Below the pieces are notes generated by a model, which was given only the letters and a program-made list of their open reading frames with translations, had not been told where the DNA came from and did no database searches. From Deltaproteobacteria bacterium (GTDB lineage Bacteria; Desulfobacterota; Desulfomonilia; UBA1062), in assembly GCA_023230665.1 (NCBI GenBank), contig JALNWY010000063.1:1-15474 (forward strand): DNA of 15,474 nt, given 5' to 3'. A program made the translations under genes and the position numbers. Every line of letters starts with the position of its first letter. Within the stretch, counting starts at the first letter, position 1. Positions 5,199 through 13,396 of the stretch are shown piece by piece.

Positions 5199-8102
5199 TT
5201 ATTTCTGCCCTTGTCCTTCCTCATCTTCCTCTCCTGACCCGGGGAGGGATATGCCGAAGGGCACTATCTTTTTCTTTGGCGGCCTGAGAAGAATCGGAGC
5301 GTCCCGGTCTTCGGACGTGTTGTCCCCCACCTGACCGTAGCCGTTGTATCCCCATCCCCACAGGGTGCCGTTTTGCCTGACAGCCATACTGTGGTGGTCC
5401 CCGGCCGAGATGAACGACCAGTTCGTGTTGAACCCGATGCACGAAGGATGCCTCCGGTCGTGGGTCATGCCGATGCCCAGCTGGCCGAAGGCGTTCCATC
5501 CCCAGCTCCACAGCGTGCCGTCGTTCTTCAGGCCGAGGCTGTGGTACTCACCGGCAGATACCATCTTCCAGTTGTCGTCTACTCCAACCCTCACCGGCGA
5601 CACCTTATAGACCTTTGTCCCATCGCCGAGCTGGCCCCAGATATTGGCCCCCCAGGCCCAGAGGCTTCCATCGCTGCGAATGGCAAGCGTGTGCCATCTG
5701 CCCGCGGCAATAGCGATCCACACGTCTTCCTCTGAGCCGATCCGTTTGGGAGACAGGCTGTCGGACCGTCCTCCGTCGCCGACCTGCCCCAGTTCGTTGG
5801 AGCCCCAGGCCCACAGGCTGCCATCCTCTTTCACCGCTATGCTGTGCGCCTCTCCGGCGGCAACGTGTCTCCAGTCTTTTTCGCTCCCCACGGGCATCGG
5901 GACATTGCAGGCGGTCCGCGTCCCGTTGCCCAGCTGCCCCTCCGCATTCCTGCCCCAGGCCCACAGGCTCCCGTCTGCCTGTATGCCCAGGGAATGCGAT
6001 TTTCCGGCAGCGATCTCTTTCCACCTGGTGCCCGGCATGACCCTGACCGGGTCATAGGCATGCTGGCTGCTCCCACTGCCGAGCTGGCCCGTACCGTTCG
6101 CACCCCATGCCCACAGGGCCCCGTCATTCTCAAGCGCAAGGGTATGGGCCCCGCCCACTGTCACCTTTGCCCAGTTCGTGCCCTTGCCCACCATTACCGG
6201 CGTGCGGCAGCTTGCCGCTCTTCCGTTTCCAAGCTGGCCATATGAATTGAGTCCCCACGCCCAGAGCGTCCCGTCGGTCTTCAGCCCTGCCGAATGCGAC
6301 CACCCGCCCGATACGGACGCCCACGACGATCTGATCACGCTGACGATCCGGTTGACAGAGTCGGTGTCCCCATTGTCGTCTCTGACAGTGAAAACCACCT
6401 GATATACCCCAGCCTTTTTGAAGGCCACCTCGCCCGGGTTCTGAACCTTGGCGTTCCTGGCGCCGCCCTGGAAATCCCATCGGTATCGAAGAGGGAGATT
6501 TCCGTCTCTGGCCGAGCCGCTGAACAAGACCGATTCCCCTTCGAAGATCTCCACGTTGTCCTCGGGTTTTTCCATGATCGCTATGGGCTTGGTATCTTCC
6601 ATCACCTTTACGGTCACGGATGCGACGCCGGTATCGCCATCCGCGTCCGTGACCGTAAAGGTGACAGGAAATACACCCACGGTCTGAAACTCGATCTCTC
6701 CCGCATCCTGGGCCTGCACGTCAGGGGCAGCATCACCGAACCGCCAGAGATAGGACAGCGGTTCGTTTCCGCCTGAAACCGCTCCACGGAACAGCAGCTT
6801 GCCTTTCTCGGTGACGAGGATCTCTTCGGGAAGATCGAGGATGGATGCCTCAGGCACGGTGTCTTCCACCACAGTGACCTGCACTGTTGCCTCTACCCTG
6901 TCCCCTGATGCGTCGGTGGCCCTGAGCGATACCTGATATATGCCCGGCACCGGGAAGATCACAAGCCCGGGATTCATCTGCGAGGTTTCAGGGGCAGCCC
7001 CCTGAAAGTCCCACCGGACCTCCACCGGCTCGTCTCCCCCTGCCACCCGGGCCAGAAACTCGATGCCCCGGCCCTGAAGGACACTGACCGGCAATGCCGG
7101 CGAAAGGATTTCGACCTCCGGCTTCGTGTCCTGGAGCACACGCACGGCAGTGAAGGCGGAATGGGCATCCCCGTGAGCATCCTTTACCGTGAATGTGATC
7201 TCGTAAAGCCCGGGCTTTGCGAACACTACCTCTCCGGGATCCCTGAAGGCAGACGGCAAAGCCCCGCCGCCGAAATCCCATGAGAAGGTGAAGGGCGCGT
7301 TGCCTTCTCTCACCTGCCCGGAAAAGCGGACGGACCGGCCTTCGAAAATCTCCTGGGCCCTGGGCGGCTCGATGATCGAGGCTCTGGGCATATTTTTCAC
7401 CACCTCCACCACCACTGAGCTTTTCCCCGTGTCCCCGTCGGCATCCCGGGCCGTGAGGGTGACAGTGAAAACCCCCGAATCAGGGAAGGCGACCCCGACT
7501 GAGCGCCTGCCCGAGGCGGTCCTGGAGCCCTGCCCGAAATCCCATGCAAAGCTCACGGGCTCATTGCCCCCGAGAGCAGAACCCTCGAAGTCGAGCGTGT
7601 CGCCCTCCCGTATGGTCACCAGGGCCTCTGCAGGGACATCGATCCTGGCCACAGGGCTGGTGTTCCCGATCACCTTGATGACAAGCGTGTCTCTGGCCAT
7701 TGTTTCACGGGCATCCATGGCCTCGAAGGTGATCTCGTATACACCGGGACGCTCAAAGGTGATCTCTCCGGTATCTGCCTGTTCGACCGGGCTTGCAGCC
7801 CCGCTGAAGCTCCACCGAAAGGTGTACGGGGGCTCTCCTCCCCGGGCGCGGCCGCTGAACGAAAGTGCGTGGCCCTCATATACGGATTCGGGGCCGCGGG
7901 GTGTCATGATCGTTGCCGCCAGCGGCTCAACCGACTCGGGTACGGTTTCCGCCAGAACGGCCGGCGGGATTTCCTGCGGCCCCTGCTGTGCCTCGGTACA
8001 CGCCAGGGACGAGAGCAATATCGCTGCACAGAGTATCATGACACTCCGGAGGAATACCGTTCGGGGTGTACCCCACGGCATGGTGCACCGCCGCATGCTC
8101 AT
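5199..8102 (-). CDS. Exported, probable lipoprotein with six PKD-like domains and a seven-blade RCC1 propeller
   Basis: From the ATG at 8102 the protein has 967 residues. A basic N-terminus and hydrophobic stretch (VFLRSVMILCAAILLSSLAC) form a signal peptide. The Cys at 35 could be lipidated, but the lipobox (SLAC) is not ideal, so simple secretion is possible. Residues about 63-599 are six PKD-like beta-sandwich repeats of about 90 residues, each with a WDF/WSF core, PGxYxxxF and a DADGDT-like turn. About 600-942 are seven RCC1 repeats of about 50 residues (pattern W-x-x-I-x-A-G-x-x-H-S-L-x-x-x-x-DGTLWAWG-x-N-x-x-GQLG), enough for a closed propeller. A short charged tail ends it. I chose 8102 over an ATG at 8120 because GAGGG sits six bases before it. 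Such repeats bind proteins or polymers; the ligand is unknown. It is transcribed divergently from the hybrid kinase. Confidence 0.9.
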   Translation of the reverse strand: MSMRRCTMPWGTPRTVFLRSVMILCAAILLSSLACTEAQQGPQEIPPAVLAETVPESVEPLAATIMTPRGPESVYEGHALSFSGRARGGEPPYTFRWSFSGAASPVEQADTGEITFERPGVYEITFEAMDARETMARDTLVIKVIGNTSPVARIDVPAEALVTIREGDTLDFEGSALGGNEPVSFAWDFGQGSRTASGRRSVGVAFPDSGVFTVTLTARDADGDTGKSSVVVEVVKNMPRASIIEPPRAQEIFEGRSVRFSGQVREGNAPFTFSWDFGGGALPSAFRDPGEVVFAKPGLYEITFTVKDAHGDAHSAFTAVRVLQDTKPEVEILSPALPVSVLQGRGIEFLARVAGGDEPVEVRWDFQGAAPETSQMNPGLVIFPVPGIYQVSLRATDASGDRVEATVQVTVVEDTVPEASILDLPEEILVTEKGKLLFRGAVSGGNEPLSYLWRFGDAAPDVQAQDAGEIEFQTVGVFPVTFTVTDADGDTGVASVTVKVMEDTKPIAIMEKPEDNVEIFEGESVLFSGSARDGNLPLRYRWDFQGGARNAKVQNPGEVAFKKAGVYQVVFTVRDDNGDTDSVNRIVSVIRSSWASVSGGWSHSAGLKTDGTLWAWGLNSYGQLGNGRAASCRTPVMVGKGTNWAKVTVGGAHTLALENDGALWAWGANGTGQLGSGSSQHAYDPVRVMPGTRWKEIAAGKSHSLGIQADGSLWAWGRNAEGQLGNGTRTACNVPMPVGSEKDWRHVAAGEAHSIAVKEDGSLWAWGSNELGQVGDGGRSDSLSPKRIGSEEDVWIAIAAGRWHTLAIRSDGSLWAWGANIWGQLGDGTKVYKVSPVRVGVDDNWKMVSAGEYHSLGLKNDGTLWSWGWNAFGQLGIGMTHDRRHPSCIGFNTNWSFISAGDHHSMAVRQNGTLWGWGYNGYGQVGDNTSEDRDAPILLRPPKKKIVPFGISLPGSGEEDEEGQGQK
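5277..6305 (-). repeat. Seven tandem RCC1 repeats (coding)
   Basis: Seven units of about 150 bases, each encoding one RCC1 blade with the LWAWG (or LWSWG, LWGWG) and GQLG/GQVG signature. Boundaries are approximate. The units differ clearly at the loops (for example HAYDP, TACNV, MTHDRRHP), so this is an old amplification rather than a fresh DNA duplication. Confidence 0.85.
6306..7916 (-). repeat. Six tandem PKD-like repeats (coding)
   Basis: Six units of about 265-270 bases encoding PKD/immunoglobulin-like domains. Each unit carries a conserved EG-x-x-L-x-F-x-G strand, a G-[GN]-x-P turn, a W-[DRS]-F core, a PG-[VIL]-[YF] strand and a V-x-x-D-T/N-x-P junction to the next unit. Boundaries are approximate. 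Divergence between units is high except for these cores. Confidence 0.8.
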
Positions 8103-8251
8103 TTCCCGACCCTCTTCCATAGAGGAAAACCCTCAGCTGATGCGTATTTACTCATTTTCGGACAGCCCCTGGTGCGGACCCGCTCACACTGCGACCCGAA
8201 ACAGCTTTTCGCAGGGGATGAGAAACCGCACACTCACTGATAAAAAACCTC

Positions 8252-8264
8252 ATGCAAATTGCAT
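8252..8264. promoter_or_regulatory. Perfect 13-base palindrome at the predicted transcription start
   Basis: ATGCAA-A-TTGCAT is a perfect inverted repeat (6-1-6). It begins four bases downstream of the minus-strand -10 box, so it covers the predicted +1. A repressor bound here would block transcription of the PKD/RCC1 gene. That role is inferred from position only. Confidence 0.4.
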
Positions 8265-8267
8265 ACT

Positions 8268-8296
8268 ATTCTAGAACATTTCCAACTTATTGACAA
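8268..8296 (-). promoter_or_regulatory. Sigma70-type promoter for the PKD/RCC1 gene
   Basis: On the minus strand TTGTCA (8296-8291; five of six consensus) and TAGAAT (8273-8268; five of six) are separated by exactly 17 bases. The predicted start lies near 8261, giving a leader of about 160 bases before the ATG at 8102. This is the best promoter match I see in the window. Confidence 0.65.
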
Positions 8297-8494
8297 TACT
8301 GAAAGTTGTTGATCCGGATACCCAGGTGCACGGAATCTCCTGGATAATTCATTGCCCTGGTTGCGGAAATTTTTTTCACCCGGTTCAATTTTCCCATACA
8401 GAAGTACGATACTATTTATTTAAGGATGTCAGGCAGTGATATCCCGGATAGGGCTTTTGGGAATCAGTGATTTTGCCCATGAGGAGAACAGAAA

Positions 8495-8584
8495 ATGCAT
8501 GACAGGAAACCGATCGAAAAGACCTTAAAAACATTTTGTCCAGGCATTTTCTCCGGAGTGGCGCCCGAGCCCCGCCAGCCCTGA
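8495..8584 (+). CDS. Possible 29-residue leader ORF upstream of the hybrid kinase
   Basis: ATG at 8495 follows GAGGAG (8481-8486) at good spacing. The 29-residue frame stops at 8584, eleven bases before the kinase ATG. The peptide is basic at first and proline-rich at the end, with no recognised motif. Its position suggests translational coupling or leader control, because the kinase has only a poor, closely spaced ribosome site (GGACAGGA, 8586-8593). It could equally be chance: it is too short for codon statistics, and the frame is not known from elsewhere. Confidence 0.3.
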   Translation: MHDRKPIEKTLKTFCPGIFSGVAPEPRQP

Positions 8585-8595
8585 CGGACAGGATC

Positions 8596-11500
8596 ATGAA
8601 CTATTCCTACCTCATACACCAGTTCGACTATCTGTTCTTTCTCATCGGTTTTTCCTTTCTTGTTGCCGCTGTTATATTCTTCTATCTCCACCATGACCGG
8701 GTAGGAAACCTCGCCTGGAAATGGGCATGTGCCTTCAGCCTGCTCCAGGGCGGATTCTGGCTTCTTTCCCTGCTAGCCTTGAGCCTTCCCGATCCCGTGG
8801 CCTTCCAGATTCTCTGCACCGTGTTCTTTACTGCCTCGTTCTTTCCCCTGGTCGAGTTCGCCCGTCTGGGCATGAGAACGCAAGACAGATATTCGCCGGC
8901 GCCGTGGGTCCACCTTGTCCTGTTCCTGGCCGTTGCCATAGCCGGCATGTTCGGGTCGGAAGCCTTCGGGATCGTTCTGCGGGCGGGGCTGGTGCTGCCC
9001 ACAGGCCTTCTCGCCTCATTGGTGCTCATGCGGGAAGGGAAATCCCGGCCGGAAAAACCGGCCCGTTTCTGGCTCGGAGCCGCTGCGTCGAGCATGGCTG
9101 CGTATACGGCCCTGGCCGCCGTATGCGGAACAGGATCAGACACCTGCCTTGTTTCACCATTCACCCCGACCGAGTCCGCCGAAGTCCTGATCTTTCTGGC
9201 CTATTCGGGCATGGCCGCAGTCTCCATCCTGCTGGCGTCCGCCCTTGCCAGATTCACATCCGTCCTTGGCAGCAGGCTTGCGAAGAAGCACCCCCGCATG
9301 CTCGCGGATGTGCAATGGTTCACCTGGGTGCTGGCATGCGTGCTGATTTCCGGCTGGGGCATCACCCAATGGATCGGCAAGCTGGGAGACGCGTCGCTGC
9401 GCAAGGAGATCCTTGTCCAGGCGCGCATTGCAGCCCTGGCAGTCGACGCCTCCGAGATGCGGGCTCTCGTCGGGGGGCCCGAAGACCTGGACTCTCCCGA
9501 CTACCAGCACATCAAGAAGCAGCTCATGAACATCCGGAAGGCAGAGCCCCTGTACCGGTTCATCTATCTCATGGGCAGAAGGGACAGAAGCATATTCTTT
9601 CTTGTGGATTCGGAGGAGCCGGGCTCTGATGGTTATTCACCTCCGGGGCAGATCTACGAGCAGGAAACCATGGATGACTTCCTCCTGACCTTTGAGCCGG
9701 GCATCGAGATCACCGAAGGGCCGCTCACCGACAAATGGGGCACCTGGGTGAGTGCGTCGATTCCAATAAGAGATCCAAACCAGGAAAATGTTCTTGCCGT
9801 GCTCGGGATCGACATCGATGCCAGGCACTGGCTGAAGCGGATCTATCATGCCAGGATGCAGCCCATCCTGGCCACCATGATCATCACCCTTCTGGCCCTC
9901 TCTTTCACTTCTTATCAGCGGAGGTCGAGAATATCGCACCGGAGGATCAGGGCTTCGGAACAGACCCTGCGTTATGCCCTCGATGCCACGAGCGAAGGCA
10001 TCTGGGACTTGGACCTCGTTACCTCGAAGATCAAGTACAATCCCCACTGGGTCGCAATGATGGGGTACTCTCAGGAGGATGTTCGCATGATGAACGACTT
10101 CCGTGAGGCCATCATCCACCCTGACGACGTGGATCGGTTCAGAGAAGCCATCGGCGCCTGTCTGAAGGGAAAGACCCCTGTCTATGAATGCGAAATCAGG
10201 ATGAAAACGCGGGGGGGTGCATACCGGCATATCCTCGACCGGGGAAAGATCGTCGAGCAGGATGCGCGCGGCGCGCCCATGCGCATGGTGGGAACCTTCT
10301 CGGACATCACCCCGCGCAAGAACATGGAGAACGATCTTCGCAGAAAAGAAGAGCAGTACCGCCAGCTCGTGGACAATGCCAACGATGTGATCTACGAAAC
10401 CGATGCCAAGGGCATTATCCGGTTTGTCAACCCTGCCGGGAAGCGGGTGACCGGATACCCGCCCGAAGAGTTCGTGGGAAAACATTACCTCCACTTTGTC
10501 AGGGAAGACTTTCACCGCGAGCTCATCAGGAAGACGGGTATCCAGTTCGTCAAGAAGCTTCCGAGCATCTATATCGAGTGTCCCACGAACACGAAAGACG
10601 GCCGCCAGATGTGGATAGGACAGATCGTGAGACTGCTCCTGGACAATGATACGGTCACCGGCTTTCATGCCGTTGCCCGGGACATCACCGAAAGAAAGAT
10701 GGCCGAGAAGGCGCTCATGGAAAGCGAAGAGCATCTCCATGCCGTGTTCGACAACGTGCAGGCAGGCATTATTCTCATCGATCCCCAAACCCATACCATT
10801 GTGAACGCCAACAGAACGGCAGCATCGATGTGCAGCACATCGATCGAGGACATGACGGGCATGAAGTGCAGGGGGAACATCTGCCAGGCAAAAGAAGGCT
10901 CGTGCCCGATTACCGACCTCGGCGAAACCCTGGAGAATTCCGAGCGTATACTGATCGCGGCGGATGGAAAGAATATCCCGGTCCTCAAGACGGTTATCCG
11001 GGTGAGCATCGGCGGCAAAGATTATCTGCTGGAAAGCTTTGTGGACATCACGGCAAGAAAAGAGGCAGAGGAACGGGCCAACCGGATGGCAGAGGAAGCC
11101 CGCGCGGCAAACCAGGCAAAGAGCCGGTTCCTGGCAAACATGAGCCACGAGATACGCACCCCCATGAACGGCATCATCGGGATGTGCGAGCTGCTCCTCG
11201 ACACCGAGCTCACCGCCAGGCAGCGCCAGTATGCCCGGATCATTATGAAAAGCGGTGACGCCCTGATCACGCTCATCAACGACATCCTCGACATATCCAA
11301 GATAGAAGCGGACCGGCTCGAACTGGAGATGACGGATTTCGATCTCAGGGCCATGGTGGAGGATCTGACCGACCTCCTGGCAGTGAGGGCAGCGGAAAAA
11401 GGCATCGAGATCTCCTGCCTCATCGAACCGGGTGTGCCTACCCTGGTACACGGCGACCCGGGAAGGCTCCGCCAGGTCCTCGTGAACCTTGCGGGCAATG

Positions 11501-13146
11501 CCGTGAAGTTCACGAACCAGGGAGAGGTGGCCATCCGGGTGGAGCAGGTCGCACAGGCAGAGCAGGGCCCGACCTTGAAGTTCTCGATCCGCGACACCGG
11601 AATCGGCATTCCCCGCGAGGGCCTGCCGCTGCTCTTCACCTCGTTCAGCCAGGTGGATTCCTCGAGCACCCGCAAGTTCGGCGGAACCGGCCTCGGGCTG
11701 GCGATCTCGAAAAAGCTCACCGAGATGATGGGCGGCGAGATCATGGTACAGAGCACAGAGGGAAAGGGATCGACTTTTTCATTCACCGTGGAGCTCGCCA
11801 GGCAGCAGGACTGTACACCTCCTGTTCCGGAACGCGGGGAGGCGATAGCCGGCAGGCGCATCCTGGTGGTGGACGACAACGCCACCAACCGGGAGATCCT
11901 GACCCTGATGCTGGAGTCGTGGGGTGTCCGGCACGAACAGACGCCCATGGGACCGCAGGTGCTGGACATCCTGCACAAAGCCGCCCTTAAGGGAGATCCT
12001 TTTGCTCTGGTCATCCTGGACTCGGCCATGAAGGAGATACAGGGCGAGGCCCTGGAAAAAATGATCAAGCAAGACCCTGACTTGGAAAATACCGCCCTGG
12101 TCATGCTCTCGTCGCTCGCCCAGCGCGGCGAGGCATCCCGTGCCCGGGGCGCCGGTTTTGCCGCCTATCTGACCAAACCCGTCAGGCAGGACCACCTGTT
12201 CGCGTGCCTGACCACGGTGCTGGGCCGGTATGGTGATCGCCCGGATGCGAGCAGGCAGAGACCGGATAATCTCGTCACCCGCCATACTCTCAACGAGGCA
12301 AAAGCCGGGCGCAGACACATTCTGCTTGTGGAAGACAACCTCACCAACAAAATGGTTGCGCAGGGCATGCTCGACCACCTGGGATACCGGGTGACTCCGG
12401 TGAAACGGGGTGCCGACGCGATCAGGGCCCTGAGAAAGACCACATTCGACCTTGTGCTCATGGACTGTCAGATGCCTGATATGGACGGATTCGAGACCAC
12501 GCGTGTCATCCGGGGCAGCGAATCCGGGGTGCTGAACCGCCATGTGCCCATCATCGCCATGACCGCCTATGTCATGAAAGGGGACCGCGAGCGGTGTATC
12601 GCGGCGGGCATGGACGATTACCTGGCCAAGCCGGTACGGCAGGCCGAACTCGCGAACATGCTCGCCAAATGGCTGCCGGGCGCCGGAAACGATATGGCCG
12701 GGCCGAGCCGGCAGAGCGAAGGCGCATCGGACAATGGCGGCACGTCTGTCACAGAGCGTTCCGCGCAGGAGGAACAGCCCGGCACGCCAGGGGTTGCGAT
12801 ATTCGATCAGGCCGGGCTCATGGACCGGCTCGACGGGGATCGGGAGCTTGCCGCAATCGTGCTCAATACATTTTTCGAACACATCCCAGACACCATCGCC
12901 AGGCTCGAAGAATCCCTGAACCAGGCAGATCTGTCAGGGGTGGTTTTGCACGCACACTCCATCAAGGGCGCCGCAGCCAATGCCGGTGGTTCGGCATTGA
13001 GCGATGCGGCCCGGAAAATCGAGATGGCGGGCAGAAAAGGTGACATGGCTTTAGCGGCATCGCTGAGGCCGGACATCCTCACACGAGTTGAGCTTTTCCG
13101 CTCTGCAGCCGAAAAAGACGGGTGGATCGAAACGAAAGGACCCTAG
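8596..13146 (+). CDS. Membrane hybrid sensor histidine kinase (7-8 TM, extracytoplasmic sensor, 3 PAS, HisKA, HATPase, 2 REC, Hpt)
   Basis: A 1516-residue phosphorelay kinase. Hydrophobic helices lie at about 11-31, 41-62, 69-88, 104-122, 124-144, 157-176, 186-208 and 230-250. A Cache/PAS-like extracytoplasmic sensor spans about 251-430 and a last helix 433-450. PAS domains lie at about 452-572, 585-700 and 710-820. HisKA has phospho-acceptor His851 in MSHEIRTPMNG. HATPase_c shows NLAGNAVKF, DTGIGIP and GGTGLGLAIS. REC1 (about 1088-1200) has the DD pair, probable acceptor Asp1142 and TKP, but reads DSAMKEIQG instead of the usual MPxMDG. REC2 (about 1240-1360) is canonical with Asp1290. The Hpt domain (about 1402-1510) has His1454 in AHSIKG. 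All relay residues are present, so a His-Asp-His-Asp relay ending in a separate regulator is expected; none is adjacent. I preferred ATG 8596 over the in-frame TTG 8536. Confidence 0.95.
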   Translation: MNYSYLIHQFDYLFFLIGFSFLVAAVIFFYLHHDRVGNLAWKWACAFSLLQGGFWLLSLLALSLPDPVAFQILCTVFFTASFFPLVEFARLGMRTQDRYSPAPWVHLVLFLAVAIAGMFGSEAFGIVLRAGLVLPTGLLASLVLMREGKSRPEKPARFWLGAAASSMAAYTALAAVCGTGSDTCLVSPFTPTESAEVLIFLAYSGMAAVSILLASALARFTSVLGSRLAKKHPRMLADVQWFTWVLACVLISGWGITQWIGKLGDASLRKEILVQARIAALAVDASEMRALVGGPEDLDSPDYQHIKKQLMNIRKAEPLYRFIYLMGRRDRSIFFLVDSEEPGSDGYSPPGQIYEQETMDDFLLTFEPGIEITEGPLTDKWGTWVSASIPIRDPNQENVLAVLGIDIDARHWLKRIYHARMQPILATMIITLLALSFTSYQRRSRISHRRIRASEQTLRYALDATSEGIWDLDLVTSKIKYNPHWVAMMGYSQEDVRMMNDFREAIIHPDDVDRFREAIGACLKGKTPVYECEIRMKTRGGAYRHILDRGKIVEQDARGAPMRMVGTFSDITPRKNMENDLRRKEEQYRQLVDNANDVIYETDAKGIIRFVNPAGKRVTGYPPEEFVGKHYLHFVREDFHRELIRKTGIQFVKKLPSIYIECPTNTKDGRQMWIGQIVRLLLDNDTVTGFHAVARDITERKMAEKALMESEEHLHAVFDNVQAGIILIDPQTHTIVNANRTAASMCSTSIEDMTGMKCRGNICQAKEGSCPITDLGETLENSERILIAADGKNIPVLKTVIRVSIGGKDYLLESFVDITARKEAEERANRMAEEARAANQAKSRFLANMSHEIRTPMNGIIGMCELLLDTELTARQRQYARIIMKSGDALITLINDILDISKIEADRLELEMTDFDLRAMVEDLTDLLAVRAAEKGIEISCLIEPGVPTLVHGDPGRLRQVLVNLAGNAVKFTNQGEVAIRVEQVAQAEQGPTLKFSIRDTGIGIPREGLPLLFTSFSQVDSSSTRKFGGTGLGLAISKKLTEMMGGEIMVQSTEGKGSTFSFTVELARQQDCTPPVPERGEAIAGRRILVVDDNATNREILTLMLESWGVRHEQTPMGPQVLDILHKAALKGDPFALVILDSAMKEIQGEALEKMIKQDPDLENTALVMLSSLAQRGEASRARGAGFAAYLTKPVRQDHLFACLTTVLGRYGDRPDASRQRPDNLVTRHTLNEAKAGRRHILLVEDNLTNKMVAQGMLDHLGYRVTPVKRGADAIRALRKTTFDLVLMDCQMPDMDGFETTRVIRGSESGVLNRHVPIIAMTAYVMKGDRERCIAAGMDDYLAKPVRQAELANMLAKWLPGAGNDMAGPSRQSEGASDNGGTSVTERSAQEEQPGTPGVAIFDQAGLMDRLDGDRELAAIVLNTFFEHIPDTIARLEESLNQADLSGVVLHAHSIKGAAANAGGSALSDAARKIEMAGRKGDMALAASLRPDILTRVELFRSAAEKDGWIETKGP

Positions 13147-13205
13147 CCGGTGAAGATACTCATATGTATGCATAGATGCGGCCCTGCGGGTATCAAAAAG
13201 ACCTC

Positions 13206-13224
13206 TCAAGGGACAAACCCTTGA
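13206..13224 (+). other. Small perfect hairpin after the kinase gene
   Basis: TCAAGGG (13206-13212) and CCCTTGA (13218-13224) form a 7-bp stem with the 5-base loop ACAAA, 60 bases after the kinase stop. Only CCATTT follows, so it is a weak intrinsic terminator at best. It may instead protect the mRNA 3' end. Confidence 0.35.
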
Positions 13225-13306
13225 CCATTTGGCACAGCAAGCTCATACCGGAATCAGGCCGCGTTTTTTTAAGGCATGAGAGAAGCAATACCAGAGCAAC
13301 GGGCAC

Positions 13307-13375
13307 TGCGGCCGGGAGCGCCCGGACCGCATTGCACCTTCACGCTCGATAAAAAATGAACCGGCGTGAATGTGC
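13307..13375. repeat. Two adjacent hairpins in the kinase / aaRS-like intergenic region
   Basis: Hairpin 1: TGCGGCCGGG (13307-13316) pairs with CCCGG-A-CCGCA (13321-13331), ten pairs with one bulged A and a 4-base loop. Hairpin 2: 13334-13345 pairs with 13364-13375 (core TTCACGC/GCGTGAA, eleven pairs, one mismatch) around an 18-base AT-rich loop. They lie just past the stop of the minus-strand synthetase-like gene and after the plus-strand kinase. Neither has a proper T-run on either strand, so they could be factor-assisted terminators, mRNA-stabilising ends or part of a dispersed palindromic repeat. Confidence 0.5.
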
Positions 13376-13396
13376 CCGGAAGTGCTGGGCCTGCCT

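Larger units (their letters stand above)
8103..8595. other. Divergent intergenic region between the PKD/RCC1 gene and the hybrid kinase
   Basis: About 490 bases with lower GC than the genes around it. It contains the minus-strand promoter and palindrome (8252-8296), an 11-base palindrome TATCC-C-GGATA (8440-8450) upstream of the kinase, and the 29-codon ORF at 8495-8584. I did not find a convincing -35/-10 pair on the plus strand. A 5' leader of about 160 bases is predicted for the lipoprotein mRNA, with no RNA fold I recognise. Confidence 0.6.

Noticed and set aside
5277..7916. The tandem repeats as a CRISPR array or DNA satellite
   Set aside because: The repeats are protein domains in one long frame, with diverged DNA and units of about 150 or 270 bases, not short identical repeats with spacers.
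7288..8274. Plus-strand 328-residue frame opposite the PKD region
   Set aside because: It is antisense to six clear PKD repeats and crosses the promoter of the real gene.
8290..8318. TTGACA on the plus strand at 8290-8295 as a kinase promoter
   Set aside because: No acceptable -10 box follows at 15-19 bases, and it overlaps the better minus-strand promoter.
9637..11451. A 604-residue open frame on the minus strand inside the hybrid kinase
   Set aside because: It lies wholly antisense to PAS and kinase domains with clear motifs. High third-position GC leaves long antisense frames open; the translation has no recognisable domain and no ribosome site.
11022..12882. Two further long minus-strand frames (11022-12104 and 11779-12882)
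   Set aside because: Antisense to HisKA, HATPase and receiver domains; compositionally odd proteins rich in Arg, His and Ser, as expected of shadows.
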